Shown here one piece after another: positions 19,006 to 28,632 of a stretch of DNA of 64,000 bases; positions within the stretch are counted from its first letter, which is position 1, and each line of letters opens with the position of its first letter. The stretch is from NCBI RefSeq assembly GCF_001730525.1, contig NZ_MDFN01000005.1, positions 1 through 64,000 of the forward strand, written 5' to 3'. Source of the stretch: Arcticibacter eurypsychrophilus. Lineage in GTDB: Bacteria > Bacteroidota > Bacteroidia > Sphingobacteriales > Sphingobacteriaceae. Made by a program: the position numbers and the translations under genes. The notes beneath the pieces were generated by a model. That model worked only from the letters and a program-made list of their open reading frames with translations. It was not told the origin of the DNA and made no database searches.

Positions 19006-19653
19006 ATGGCAGAACTGAATGTTCAACCCAAGCGATCAAATTCAAGCTGGATCTGGATTGTACTTGCTCTGATTGCTTTGGCAATCTTATTCTTCTTCTT
19101 CAAAGGATGTGACAAGGAAAATGTGAAAGTCGGCCCTGGAGACTCTACTGCAATTACCAGTATGAATGACGCAAATGTATTGGCTACTACAGAACCCGAT
19201 TGGGGCAGTGTGGACTTCAACGCACCTAAATCGTCTTATGATGAGGTAACCGACCAGGACATTTCAGTAAGTGGGAACGATGCATACACCATTTACACAC
19301 TAGGGGAAAATGTTCTTTTTGCGACAGACCAGAATGCATTACAGGAAAGCGCGACCGCTAAGTTGAAACAAATAACGGCATCATTAGACAAACGCTTTAA
19401 AGGCGCGGCTATAGGGATTTATGGAAGCACAGATTCAACCGGAACGGCTGGACATAATAAGCAACTTGGAGCCGAAAGGGCAGAAGCAGTAAAGAGCTGG
19501 ATGATAAAAAATGCTTCTATTCCGGAAGATAAAATATCAGTTCATTCTTTAGGCGAATCTAGACCAGTGAGCGACAATGCAAGCGCATTAGGAAGAAAAC
19601 AAAATAGAAGTGTACAAATTGTAGTATTCGCGGGAAAGGCCGTAAATCAATAA
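19006..19653 (+). CDS. OmpA-domain envelope protein with N-terminal membrane anchor
   Basis: A 215-residue protein with one membrane segment (about 14-33, rich in Ile, Leu and Phe) followed by a periplasmic linker and a C-terminal OmpA-like peptidoglycan-binding domain (about 95-210). The domain shows GSTDSTG and the conserved LGAERAEAV...SLGESRP...NRSVQI pattern. It is probably anchored in the inner membrane and contacts the cell wall. A gene for a PRC-barrel protein follows 31 bases downstream, suggesting one transcription unit connected with envelope or stress state, but the specific role is not known. Confidence 0.85.
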   Translation: MAELNVQPKRSNSSWIWIVLALIALAILFFFFKGCDKENVKVGPGDSTAITSMNDANVLATTEPDWGSVDFNAPKSSYDEVTDQDISVSGNDAYTIYTLGENVLFATDQNALQESATAKLKQITASLDKRFKGAAIGIYGSTDSTGTAGHNKQLGAERAEAVKSWMIKNASIPEDKISVHSLGESRPVSDNASALGRKQNRSVQIVVFAGKAVNQ

Positions 19654-19684
19654 ATACGAATTATTAATACTCTAAAAAATAGAA

Positions 19685-20509
19685 ATGATGGCTTTAGATG
19701 ATCAAATAAATGGAAATAAGCATCTGATTGAATTGGGTGGAAGTGATTTTGAAATTGTAGACGGACAGCCTAATGTAATAAGCTGGAATGTGGTTAATGA
19801 ACAAGGACAGAAGATTGGTGAGGTAGAGGAATTGCTCTTTGATCCGGAATCACGCAAAGTACGCTATCTGGTTGTAAATCTTGATGATCCAGGATCAAGT
19901 CTGCTTGACACTAAACCTGATGCGAAAAACGAAGGTCCTGTTTTAATTCCAATAGGACTTGCAGAGCTGCATGAACAGGATGACGAGGTAGTTTTGCCTC
20001 ATGTCACTACAGACCAAATTTTTGCACTCCCTGCATATGAAAAGGGGAATGTGACGCCAATCACAGAATCGCTTATCAGAAGTATTCTGGCAGGAACGGC
20101 GGTTGGTGATGCATTGGCCTACAATGCAACCGACTTCTATACGCACGACCATTTCAACGAAGAAAATTTCTATGGCAACCGCAGGGTTCCTCAAGATAAG
20201 GAGACGATCCCTCTGGCACAAAGTTTTGACGACGAAGCCATCTCTTCAGAAAGAGGTTTTACCGAAACGCCAAGATCCAGTGATGCACTAGTAGATTCGG
20301 ATTTTCAAGAAGGGGATATCAATAAAGAAACAATTGGAGATACATGGCAAACAGCAGATGAAAACCTGCTTAATGAAGATCCTTATAAAAATAAAACCAT
20401 GTTTGGCACCATCAATGAGGATGAAGAGCAATCAAACCCTGATGATATCCGGTTAGATGATACAAAAAGAAGTGATAAAGATTCAAATCCGAAGATAGAT
20501 CCCTTTTAA
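19685..20509 (+). CDS. PRC-barrel domain protein
   Basis: A 274-residue soluble protein. Residues about 30-110 form a PRC-barrel-like beta domain (SWNVVNEQGQKIGEVEELL and VRYLVVNL). The remainder is acidic and of low complexity, rich in Asp, Glu, Asn and Ser, with a short FYTHDHFNEENFYG patch. Related Bacteroidota proteins are often linked with stress-induced genes. Either of two adjacent ATG codons could start it. It is probably co-transcribed with the OmpA-domain gene and is followed by a terminator. Function unknown. Confidence 0.78.
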   Translation: MMALDDQINGNKHLIELGGSDFEIVDGQPNVISWNVVNEQGQKIGEVEELLFDPESRKVRYLVVNLDDPGSSLLDTKPDAKNEGPVLIPIGLAELHEQDDEVVLPHVTTDQIFALPAYEKGNVTPITESLIRSILAGTAVGDALAYNATDFYTHDHFNEENFYGNRRVPQDKETIPLAQSFDDEAISSERGFTETPRSSDALVDSDFQEGDINKETIGDTWQTADENLLNEDPYKNKTMFGTINEDEEQSNPDDIRLDDTKRSDKDSNPKIDPF

Positions 20510-20535
20510 TCATTTATTCTTTATGTAAAGTATAT

Positions 20536-20564
20536 AGGCTGACCTGATAAGATCGGCTTTTTTT
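20536..20564 (+). terminator. Intrinsic terminator after the PRC-barrel gene
   Basis: Bases 20536-20545 can pair with 20550-20559 (two G-U wobbles, one mismatch) around a GATA loop, followed directly by a run of T to 20564. Confidence 0.65.
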
Positions 20565-20736
20565 GTTTAATACTGACTTGATTCAATCGAAAACTTTAAA
20601 ACGGTATATTTATTTTAGAATTTTATGGTTTGAATCTTTAAAATTCATTAAAATTATACTTTGAAATGTATTTGTGATTTAGCAACCTGGGTTTCCCTCT
20701 ATAATTCAAATAACACTATACTAAATTTTATCTCTC

Positions 20737-23595
20737 ATGCTTAAACGTTATAAATTAGCCTTATGTTTCCTCAGCATATTAACCTGTCAATCTCAGGTTC
20801 AAGCACAAAAGACACCGGCAAAAACTAAACTGGTCGAAAAGGTAGTTCGGAAAGGCGATGAACTGGTTATCCCATACGAGAAGTACCTCCTTCCCAATGG
20901 TCTAACCGTAGTCGTTCATGAAGATCATTCTGACCCCATCGTACATGTGGACGTAACCTATCATGTAGGCTCAGCACGTGAGGAAGTTGGAAAGTCAGGT
21001 TTTGCGCATTTTTTCGAACATATGATGTTTCAGGGATCAGATAACGTAGCGGACGAAGAACATTTTAAAATCGTTTCTGAAGCCGGTGGTGACTTAAATG
21101 GATCAACAAATCGCGACCGCACGAATTATTTTGAGACATTGCCAAGTAACCAACTCGAAACCGCTTTATGGTTAGAAGCAGACCGTATGGGCTTTTTAAT
21201 GAATGCCGTTACCCAAAAGAAGTTTGAAATACAACGTGCTACAGTTAAAAACGAGCGTGGTCAAAACTACGACAACCGTCCCTACGGATTAGTATTTGAA
21301 AAAAACTCAGCAGCTTTATATCCTTACGGTCATCCATATTCCTGGACCACCATTGGCTATTTGAGAGACTTGAATCGCGGAAACGTACAAGACCTGAAAA
21401 ACTTTTTCTTACGCTGGTACGGTCCTAATAACGCTACATTAACTGTTGGCGGGGACGTTACCCCAGCTCAGGTTGTCAAATTAGCAGAGAAATACTTCGG
21501 CCCCATCAATAAGGGCGTAGAAGTTAAAGATATGGAATTACCCGCTCCTGTATTAACTCAGGATAAGTATATTTCTTATGAAGACAATATCCGTTTTCCA
21601 TTACTTCAAATGACCTTCCCTACGGTGCCAAACTTTCATCCTGATGAAGTTCCCTTAGATTTGTTGGCCGAAATACTAGGACAGGGTAAAAATTCAATCT
21701 TGTACAAAAATTTAGTGAAAAGCCAAAAAGCAGTTCAAGCCGGATCACAACACCCATGCACTGAATTGGCAGGTGAATTTAGCATTTCGGCCTTGCCGTT
21801 CCCTGGTCAGACCCTTGCTGAGATGGAGAAAATAATAAGAGAATCCTTACTTGAATTCGAAAAGACAGGTGTCTCAGAGGATGCGCTTACCCGTTTTAAG
21901 GTGTCTTATGAAGCCAATGAAATTAACCAGTTATCCAGTGTAGATGGTAAAACCTCTATTCTTGCCAATTACCAGGTTTTTACTGGCAACCCTAATTTCT
22001 TACCGAATGATCTGAAGCGTTATAAAGCGGTAACGCGCGAAGATGTGATGCGTGTTTATGCCAAATATATTAAAGGTAAACACGCTGTAATTTTAAGTGT
22101 AGTACCTAAAGGTAAATCTGCAGATGTTGCACATGCAGATAACTTCCAGGTCGATTCTTCCGGTTATACTCCTCCGAAGGATCAATATGCAGGTTTGAAA
22201 TATGTAAAAGCGACTGATACATTCGACCGCAAGAAACGCCCTGGATCTGGTGCAAACCCCGTCATCAAAGTGCCTCCTTTCTGGAATGATAAGGCCGGAA
22301 ATGGAATCAAAGTTATTGGTACTAAAAATGATGAAGTTCCAACGGTATCTATGCTGTTTTTAGTTAAAGGAGGTCATAAACTAGAAGCTAAAAACCCAGG
22401 TAAGGCAGGTATCGCCATGCTTACAGCTTCTATGTTGAATGAATCATCAAAAAAATACAGCTCCGAAGAATTGAGCAGCCAGTTGGATAAACTGGGTTCT
22501 TCTATTAATTTTAGTGCTGGTGCTGATCAGATGACCGTATCCATGCAGTCGCTAACCAAAAACCTGGATGCTACCCTTGCCCTGCTAGAGGAGCGGATGC
22601 TAAATCCACGGTTCGATTCAACAGATTTTGACCGATTGAAAAAGCAAACATTAGAGTCAATTGCCAACCAAAGCACTCAAGCATCGGTTGTAGCCGCCAA
22701 TGTGTACAATAAAACAGTTTACGGTAATGACAATATTCTTTCTATCCCGGTTATTGGTACAACGGCAAGCGTAAGTACCCTAACATTGGATGATGTAAAG
22801 AACTTCTATCGCGACAACTTTTCACCCACTGTTACGAACCTCGTCATTGTAGGTGATATTGACCAAAGTACAATTATGCCAAAGTTAGGTTTCCTTTCAA
22901 AATGGGAAGCCAAACCGGTAGAAATGCCTGCAACACCGAAAGTAGCAAGTATTGAAAAAACAAAAATCTTTTTGGTGAACAAAGACAAAGCAGCACAATC
23001 TGAAATAAGGATCGGATACATCGCTTTACCTTTTGATGCAACAGGAGAATTCTATCGGGTAAATATCATGAACTACATCCTTGGAGGAGCCTTCAACAGC
23101 CGTATTAACCTGAACCTTCGCGAAGATAAGGGCTACACGTATGGTGCCGGTTCTTATTTCTCAGGCTCTGAATCTGCTGGTCCATATACCGCCTATGCCG
23201 GAGTTCGTTCTGATGTAACCGACAGCTCGATAGTCGAGTTCATGAAAGAAATTAAAAGTTTTGAAGAAACGGGCATCACCGATCAGGAATTAGCATTTGT
23301 AAAAAGTGCAATGGGTCAAAGTGATGCGCGTAAATATGAAACCGCATTTCAGAAAGCTGCATTTCTGAATAATATTATCAGGTATAACTTAGACCCTGGA
23401 TTTGTGTCTCAGCAGAGTATCATTTTGCAGAGCATTACGAAGGATGAAGTGAATGCCTTATCCAAAAAATACCTTCCCATAGATAAAATGAGTATTGTCG
23501 TGGTGGGAGATAAAGCAACTATTAAACCGGGTTTAGAAAAACTAGGTTACGAAATAGTGGAGCTTGACTCTGATGGAAATTCGGTTAAAATTTAA
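20737..23595 (+). CDS. Secreted M16-family zinc metallopeptidase (pitrilysin/insulinase-like)
   Basis: A 952-residue exported peptidase with signal peptide 1-23. The N-terminal half has the inverted zinc motif HFFEH at 91-95 and the distal Glu ligand at Glu173 in KNERGQ, so it should be catalytically active. The C-terminal half repeats the fold (from about 520) without the zinc motif, as usual for the inactive partner domain, and contains the RxxYxYG-like ...DKGYTYGAG pattern involved in substrate binding. A Bacteroidota form with both halves in one chain, degrading peptides in the periplasm. Monocistronic, ended by a strong terminator. Confidence 0.95.
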   Translation: MLKRYKLALCFLSILTCQSQVQAQKTPAKTKLVEKVVRKGDELVIPYEKYLLPNGLTVVVHEDHSDPIVHVDVTYHVGSAREEVGKSGFAHFFEHMMFQGSDNVADEEHFKIVSEAGGDLNGSTNRDRTNYFETLPSNQLETALWLEADRMGFLMNAVTQKKFEIQRATVKNERGQNYDNRPYGLVFEKNSAALYPYGHPYSWTTIGYLRDLNRGNVQDLKNFFLRWYGPNNATLTVGGDVTPAQVVKLAEKYFGPINKGVEVKDMELPAPVLTQDKYISYEDNIRFPLLQMTFPTVPNFHPDEVPLDLLAEILGQGKNSILYKNLVKSQKAVQAGSQHPCTELAGEFSISALPFPGQTLAEMEKIIRESLLEFEKTGVSEDALTRFKVSYEANEINQLSSVDGKTSILANYQVFTGNPNFLPNDLKRYKAVTREDVMRVYAKYIKGKHAVILSVVPKGKSADVAHADNFQVDSSGYTPPKDQYAGLKYVKATDTFDRKKRPGSGANPVIKVPPFWNDKAGNGIKVIGTKNDEVPTVSMLFLVKGGHKLEAKNPGKAGIAMLTASMLNESSKKYSSEELSSQLDKLGSSINFSAGADQMTVSMQSLTKNLDATLALLEERMLNPRFDSTDFDRLKKQTLESIANQSTQASVVAANVYNKTVYGNDNILSIPVIGTTASVSTLTLDDVKNFYRDNFSPTVTNLVIVGDIDQSTIMPKLGFLSKWEAKPVEMPATPKVASIEKTKIFLVNKDKAAQSEIRIGYIALPFDATGEFYRVNIMNYILGGAFNSRINLNLREDKGYTYGAGSYFSGSESAGPYTAYAGVRSDVTDSSIVEFMKEIKSFEETGITDQELAFVKSAMGQSDARKYETAFQKAAFLNNIIRYNLDPGFVSQQSIILQSITKDEVNALSKKYLPIDKMSIVVVGDKATIKPGLEKLGYEIVELDSDGNSVKI

Positions 23596-23633
23596 AAAAA
23601 TCCCCTCATTATAGTATGAGGGGATTTTTTTTT
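23594..23633. terminator. Strong terminator after the M16 peptidase gene
   Basis: A 16-bp perfect inverted repeat (23594-23609 with 23616-23631) with a GC-rich core and long A and T flanks, starting within the stop codon. Confidence 0.9.
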
Positions 23634-23820
23634 ACTTCATGCCTAGGACAACATATTATAGTATATTGAAAACATGGTATAGCAATACCGGTTGCCGTTG
23701 CATTATCTTTGATCTGATCAATTAGTAACCTGAAATTTTTTCCTGAGTAAGTATGAGCAGGTTGATTTTGCTCAAAGCAGGAAAGTGGGAAAGGATGAAC
23801 CCGGACCAATTATACAGATA

Positions 23821-24540
23821 ATGATGAAAAGAACAATGCAAGTACAAATTCTTGGTATGGCTATTCTGGCTGTTACCCTATTTTCCTTTAATGCGCAAAG
23901 CCAGTCGGCTCCAGCCCAACAGACCACGATGACTGCTGATATACGTGCTAAATCAGATTTAGATCAGGAAAAGAAAGCTGCAGAATGGATTGCCGGCTTA
24001 GATTTAAATGATGCGGCAAAAGGAGCTCGACTAAAGGCAGCAGTGGTTGATCATTTGAAAACTATCCGCGATTGGCATAATGAACACCCATACACAACCG
24101 TTCCTGCAGGAATAAATCCGGCAACAGGTAATAAGCTTTCTGACCTCGATAGACAAGTAATTGCTAACTCAGTTATGCCAGTAACCGTTCATGAAAAGTT
24201 GATGAGTAGTCTACGTAAGGAATTAAGCGAAACGCAGGTTGAAGCCGTTATGGATCGGTTTACAGTCGGAAAAGTAGCTTTTACAATGGCCGGGTATAAA
24301 GCTATTGTTCCCAATTTAACTGCTGCAGAAGAGTATACAATTTTGAATTTCTTGAAACAGGCTCGCGAACAAGCTCTCGATTATAAGAATATGAATCAAA
24401 TTTCAGCCATATTTGAGATCTATAAGACCAAGGCTGAACTATACCTTAATTCGAATGGTCGAAGCTGGAAACAGATGTATAAAGACTATACTAATAAGAT
24501 TAAAGCCAAGAAAGCCGAAGAAGCTAAAAAGAGAGATTAG
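23821..24540 (+). CDS. Secreted DUF3826 family protein
   Basis: A 239-residue secreted protein with signal peptide (about 1-28, ending FNAQSQ). The rest is helical, with conserved-looking segments KKAAEWIAGLDL, IRDWHNEH, LSETQVEAVMDRFT and the basic C-terminus KAKKAEEAKKR. This pattern fits DUF3826, a Bacteroidota family often encoded with polysaccharide-degrading enzymes but without a known activity. The ATG at 23821 is chosen; a GTG at 23785 would precede the signal peptide by 12 residues. No close operon partner. Confidence 0.8.
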   Translation: MMKRTMQVQILGMAILAVTLFSFNAQSQSAPAQQTTMTADIRAKSDLDQEKKAAEWIAGLDLNDAAKGARLKAAVVDHLKTIRDWHNEHPYTTVPAGINPATGNKLSDLDRQVIANSVMPVTVHEKLMSSLRKELSETQVEAVMDRFTVGKVAFTMAGYKAIVPNLTAAEEYTILNFLKQAREQALDYKNMNQISAIFEIYKTKAELYLNSNGRSWKQMYKDYTNKIKAKKAEEAKKRD

Positions 24541-25055
24541 TTTCATTATACGATCAGTATATTCGTTTAGCTTGAGATGGAACTATACGTTCCTCATATT
24601 GCATTCTGAACAAGGGTAGTGAGTAGGCTAAATGTAGACAAATGTTTAATGATAGCAGTAAAAATGCAATATGAATCCAGTTTAAGTCCGACTTAAAGGT
24701 CATAAAGTGGGACTTAAGCTAGATTCATATTGCTTTCATTATACGTTCAATCACATGCAGGTCATAAAGAAAGCTGTGTCATTATGTCTACTTTTACGGC
24801 TTTTTACGAGTAAGAAATTAATTAATTTATGGTTTGTTGATTTTAAGATTTTGATTTTAAGATGATTAGATAATTTTAGGAACTACGAGCAGGAACTTAT
24901 CATAAACCAAATTGGAATTTTTTGATAATGGAATACGTTTTACATGACGAACATCATCATTTCTCGCTTAACTAAAAGTATATCTTTGTTTTGGCTGATT
25001 TAATCGTCGTAATTTATATACTTCATATCATCCATTAGAATCTGAAAATAAATTT
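24541..25055. other. Intergenic region with a long inverted repeat
   Basis: 515 bases without a supported gene. The main feature is the 29-bp imperfect inverted repeat at 24666-24733. A possible -7 element for the downstream cysteine synthase gene (TATCTTTG, 24981-24988) lacks a clear TTG partner at -33. Confidence 0.5.
24666..24733. repeat. 29-bp imperfect inverted repeat (hairpin)
   Basis: Bases 24666-24694 are the reverse complement of 24705-24733 except at three positions, with a 10-base loop. There is no T-run, so it is not a typical terminator. It could be a small palindromic repeat element, a structured RNA or a protein-binding site. Confidence 0.75.
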
Positions 25056-25967
25056 ATGAAACATCAAAATATTTTAACCACAATAGGCAATACCCCTCAT
25101 GTTCGCTTGAACAAACTTTTTGGAGGTACACAGCAAGTTTGGATCAAACTTGAAAAAAGCAATCCTGGTGGAAGTTTAAAGGACCGGATTGGATTGGCAA
25201 TGATCGAAGACGCTGAAGAAAGAGGTATCCTTACCGAGGGAAGTGTTATCATTGAACCCACTTCAGGAAATACAGGGCTTGGCTTGGCTTTGGTAGCAGC
25301 AGTGAAAGGGTATAAATTGATCCTGGTTATGCCTGATTCAATGAGTGTTGAGCGTCGCAAACTGATGCAGGCTTATGGTGCAGAGTTTGTACTTACTCCT
25401 CGTGAAAAAGGAATGAAAGGTGCAATAGAAAAAGCAACAGAACTGGCTGCCTCAATTAAGGGTGCTTTTATCCCTCAGCAATTCCAAAATCCGGCTAACG
25501 TATCGGTACATAGCAGAACTACAGCTCAGGAAATAGTGACTGACTTTCCCGATGGTATTGATTATCTGATTACGGGTGTTGGTACTGGTGGACATATTAC
25601 AGGTGTGGCCGAAGTATTAAAAGCTCATTTCCCTGCCATAAAAGTGTATGCAGTTGAACCAGTTCTTTCACCGGTATTAAGTGGTGGAAATTCAGGCCCC
25701 CATCCGCTACAGGGTATTGGAGCTGGCTTTATTCCCTCTATTATGAATATGGATATTCTTGATGGAGTGATTCAGGTGAATAAAGAAGAGGCATATGAGT
25801 ACACACGTAGATTGGCCAAAGAAGAAGGAATTCTATCCGGTATTAGTACGGGCGCATCATTAGCGGCAGTTGCTAAAAAATCTGTTGAATTTCCAGAAGG
25901 AAGTATCATATTGACTTTTAACTATGATACGGGTGAACGTTATTTGTCTGTAGAAGATTTATTTTAA
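25056..25967 (+). CDS. cysK: Cysteine synthase (O-acetylserine sulfhydrylase)
   Basis: A 303-residue cytoplasmic PLP enzyme making cysteine from O-acetylserine and sulfide. The PLP Lys is Lys42 in GGSLKDR, the substrate loop is TSGNTG (69-74), the phosphate-binding loop is GTGGHITG, and the C-terminus TGERYLS is typical. Length fits the CysK/CysM family. It appears to be monocistronic and its last four bases overlap the convergent lrgB gene. A CysM-type isozyme cannot be excluded. Confidence 0.93.
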   Translation: MKHQNILTTIGNTPHVRLNKLFGGTQQVWIKLEKSNPGGSLKDRIGLAMIEDAEERGILTEGSVIIEPTSGNTGLGLALVAAVKGYKLILVMPDSMSVERRKLMQAYGAEFVLTPREKGMKGAIEKATELAASIKGAFIPQQFQNPANVSVHSRTTAQEIVTDFPDGIDYLITGVGTGGHITGVAEVLKAHFPAIKVYAVEPVLSPVLSGGNSGPHPLQGIGAGFIPSIMNMDILDGVIQVNKEEAYEYTRRLAKEEGILSGISTGASLAAVAKKSVEFPEGSIILTFNYDTGERYLSVEDLF

Positions 25968-26671
25968 AATTTAATCCAGAAGCCCAATAATTCCAGAATA
26001 TAAGGGGTTAGGATCGCTGTAAAAATACCATTAAGAATCAGTCCCAAACTGGAGAAAGCTCCAAAAGTAGGGCTGATTTCCATAGACTTTGATGTGCCTA
26101 CGGCATGAGCAGCCGTGCCCATAGATAAACCTTGGGAAACGGGATTATTGATTCCAAATAACTTCATTATCGCATAGCCAAAGATAGATCCGAAGATTCC
26201 AACAACGATAACTACAGAAGCGGTGAGGGGTGGAATACCTCCGATTGCTTTTGAAACCTCTATTGCGATAGGCGTGGTGACGGATTTAGGTGCTAAAGAC
26301 AAGATTACTTCATGAGGAGCTCCCATTGCTTTTGCGATTAGGACTACACTCACAATACCGGCAATACAGCCTGCTAGTTGAGACACAAAGATGTGTAATG
26401 TTTGCTTTCTTATTTTCTCTAGTTGCAGGTAGAGCGGTACTCCTAGAGAGACTACAGCAGGTTTAAGGAAAAAATCAATCAGTTTGCTTCCCTCGTGATA
26501 CACTTCATAATTGATTTTCAGCAGAGATAAGAAAACAATGATGATTATGATGGAGACTAATATAGGGTTCAGTATGATCAGTTTCGTTTTCTTTTGCAGC
26601 CTTTGCGATAGGAAATAAACTAAAAAGGTAAAAGAGATGATGAATATGTGCCCTTCTAAGAATGCTTTCAT
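25964..26671 (-). CDS. lrgB: LrgB family membrane protein
   Basis: A 235-residue inner-membrane protein with about seven or eight hydrophobic segments and the family signature ...[20 protein letters not shown]... and [12 protein letters not shown]. LrgB (YohK) acts with LrgA; in other bacteria the pair has been linked to murein hydrolase control, autolysis and glycolate or pyruvate transport. It overlaps lrgA by four bases (ATGA), so the two are coupled. Confidence 0.93.
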   Translation of the reverse strand: MKAFLEGHIFIISFTFLVYFLSQRLQKKTKLIILNPILVSIIIIIVFLSLLKINYEVYHEGSKLIDFFLKPAVVSLGVPLYLQLEKIRKQTLHIFVSQLAGCIAGIVSVVLIAKAMGAPHEVILSLAPKSVTTPIAIEVSKAIGGIPPLTASVVIVVGIFGSIFGYAIMKLFGINNPVSQGLSMGTAAHAVGTSKSMEISPTFGAFSSLGLILNGIFTAILTPYILELLGFWIKF

Positions 26672-27006
26672 AGCTTTTTACGAATAATCTGATGAACCCA
26701 GCCGGTTACAGCCAGAATAATGATAGTACTTCCGAAAGCGGCAACTACTATAGGAAGGAAGGAATCCCGGATTACATCGAGATAGAGCATGATTGCAACG
26801 CCTGAGGGTACGAAAAAGAAAGCAAGATTAGAGGATAAAAAGTCTGAAATTCCCTTTACCCACTTAATTTTTACCCAACCAATCTTCAGGAAGACTGTCA
26901 GTAAAATTAAACCAATAATGCTCGAGGGGAGTTTCAATCCGGTGACACTTACAATTAATTCGCCCAATGCCAGACAGCCGAATATTATTACGCATTGAAT
27001 GATCAT
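26668..27006 (-). CDS. lrgA: LrgA/CidA family membrane protein
   Basis: A 112-residue protein with four hydrophobic segments typical of holin-like LrgA/CidA (YohJ): GELIVSVTGLKLPSSIIGLIL near the start, then FFVPSGVAIM. It is first in the lrgAB operon. In a Gram-negative host a transport role is as likely as a holin role. No LytTR or LytSR regulator is adjacent. Confidence 0.92.
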   Translation of the reverse strand: MIIQCVIIFGCLALGELIVSVTGLKLPSSIIGLILLTVFLKIGWVKIKWVKGISDFLSSNLAFFFVPSGVAIMLYLDVIRDSFLPIVVAAFGSTIIILAVTGWVHQIIRKKL

Positions 27007-27053
27007 ATCTATTTATTGAAGTTAAATTATAAAAGAAATTAAAGATCATTAAT

Positions 27054-27074
27054 CCCTCATAATAATTATGAGGG
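27054..27074. other. Small perfect hairpin upstream of lrgA
   Basis: A 9-bp perfect stem (27054-27062 with 27066-27074) and a TAA loop, 48 bases upstream of the lrgA ATG. It could be a regulator site or an mRNA leader hairpin of lrgAB; it has no T-run. Confidence 0.45.
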
Positions 27075-27216
27075 TTGAAATAGGAGATTTTTCTTGTATT
27101 GGGTCAAAGTTACAACGTGGTTTACCTAAAAACAAGCTTTAATAAGTGATTCTAATCAAATATGATTTTTATTCCATTTAGTCAGAGGAGTACTAAATGG
27201 TCTGAGGATTTAAGTT

Positions 27217-27249
27217 AAAAAAAAACTATCCTGGTTGATTAGGATAGTT
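27217..27249 (-). terminator. Intrinsic terminator after the outer-membrane protein gene
   Basis: A 9-bp perfect stem (27224-27232 with 27241-27249) is flanked on its left by nine A residues, which form the T-run on the minus strand. It ends the gene stopping at 27302. Confidence 0.8.
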
Positions 27250-27301
27250 GAGGTTCTGAATGGTATCTTTTAGAAGTATTCCACGGTAAAAATTAAGGAT
27301 G

Positions 27302-28189
27302 CTAATTTTTCTTTTTGTTGAGCAAAAGACCAACTTTTAAGCCTCCAGTGAATCCTATTCCGCTATCACCGGCGATATTTAATCCGAAATGATTGCCGTT
27401 GTAGCTATCATACGTGCTGTTATCTTCATTGTCTGCGCCATAGCCTATCCCTCCGTAAAGGTCTAAAAGAAAAGATTCCCCCAGGATCCATTGTTTACCC
27501 AGGTTAATAATAAATGCTCCGAATAATACCGTTTCCTTTTCCACAATCCTATTATTTGATTGGTCATAAAAGGAATTTTCTGCAGGAACTTGTGAATATC
27601 CTCCTAAAATAAGTTCTGGTTTTGCATAGGCGCCTTGTAGGATATGGCTATATTTATCTCCGTTTCGCACAAAGTTAGGGAGTTTAATAAACTTATAACC
27701 TGCACCAAGAAAAACACCTGCAGCTTTTCTGTAATACGTGTTTGATGTGGATATGCCATCCGAGTAATAGTTGTACTCTTCTGTTTTTTGACGTTTGCCA
27801 AGTCCGATAATTCCCATAGTGAGCTCATAGCTCCGTCCAGGCTTTAAATTCTGTTCATAGCTAAGTTGTGTGTACCCTATTAAAGGAGATAGGAAGTTCA
27901 ACTTAATCGCTTTTTTAGCCTGACCCGTATAAAGAGAGGTGTCTTTTAAGCTATTTTGATAGGTCTCCTCTCTGCCATTGTGGTAAATTATTTTGGAAAT
28001 CCGGTCTTTATCTACTGAATAAATAGGCCCATCCTGATCGGTAAATACTTTATACTTGATCTCAGACTCAGCAATTTCAATGACTTTTGCTTCCACTATA
28101 TCTCCATTTTTCTTGTAAATTTTGTCCTGTGAAAAAGCATGAAAGGAGAACAGAAGACTAATAGTTAATAGGTAAATCGTTTTCTTCAT
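27302..28189 (-). CDS. Secreted protein, probable outer-membrane beta-barrel, function unknown
   Basis: A 295-residue exported protein with signal peptide 1-20 (ends AFSQ). Residues 21-80 form a small beta-rich domain (KIYKKNGDIVEAKVIEI then ISKIIYHNGREE) found at the start of many Bacteroidota surface proteins. The rest alternates hydrophobic and polar residues and is rich in Gly, Tyr and Asn, as in eight- to ten-stranded porin-like barrels. No enzyme motif was recognised. It stands alone with its own terminator. Confidence 0.7.
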   Translation of the reverse strand: MKKTIYLLTISLLFSFHAFSQDKIYKKNGDIVEAKVIEIAESEIKYKVFTDQDGPIYSVDKDRISKIIYHNGREETYQNSLKDTSLYTGQAKKAIKLNFLSPLIGYTQLSYEQNLKPGRSYELTMGIIGLGKRQKTEEYNYYSDGISTSNTYYRKAAGVFLGAGYKFIKLPNFVRNGDKYSHILQGAYAKPELILGGYSQVPAENSFYDQSNNRIVEKETVLFGAFIINLGKQWILGESFLLDLYGGIGYGADNEDNSTYDSYNGNHFGLNIAGDSGIGFTGGLKVGLLLNKKKN

Positions 28190-28632
28190 ATCTAATTGGT
28201 TAGGTTCGAATTTAAAATTGTATTCATACCGTTGAAGGTCTTGCGTGTGTTAAATTTCATGCTAAAGCTAAGGTAAAATAGAGAAATAATCCTATTCATT
28301 ATAGAATTGAATTAAATAATGAAAGAGTATCTGTTATTGCCCGATCATGAGTATAAAATAAAAACAAGTACACTTCGAAGATTTTTCACCATTGAGGGAG
28401 GGATATTTCGTTTTCAGGTCAGCCTGGTCGTGGCAGGAAATAAGGGATTTTAAAGTCTTTCAGCTCAAGAGCATGCCTTAACTGCTCTGTAAGAATTCAT
28501 TTCTATAAAAGTATGCGATTTCAAGATGTTTGCTTTAATTCATATGCACTCAAAATTGTGGCTGAAATAAATGCGGATAATTAAATAAAGTTCTTAATTT
28601 GCGAAACTATTTAATCGTTTTAGCAAACTAAC
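28190..28632. other. Intergenic region between divergent genes
   Basis: 443 bases between the divergent outer-membrane protein gene and the glutaminase-family gene. No convincing open frame or recognisable remnant was found in any frame. Promoters for both genes should lie here. Confidence 0.4.
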
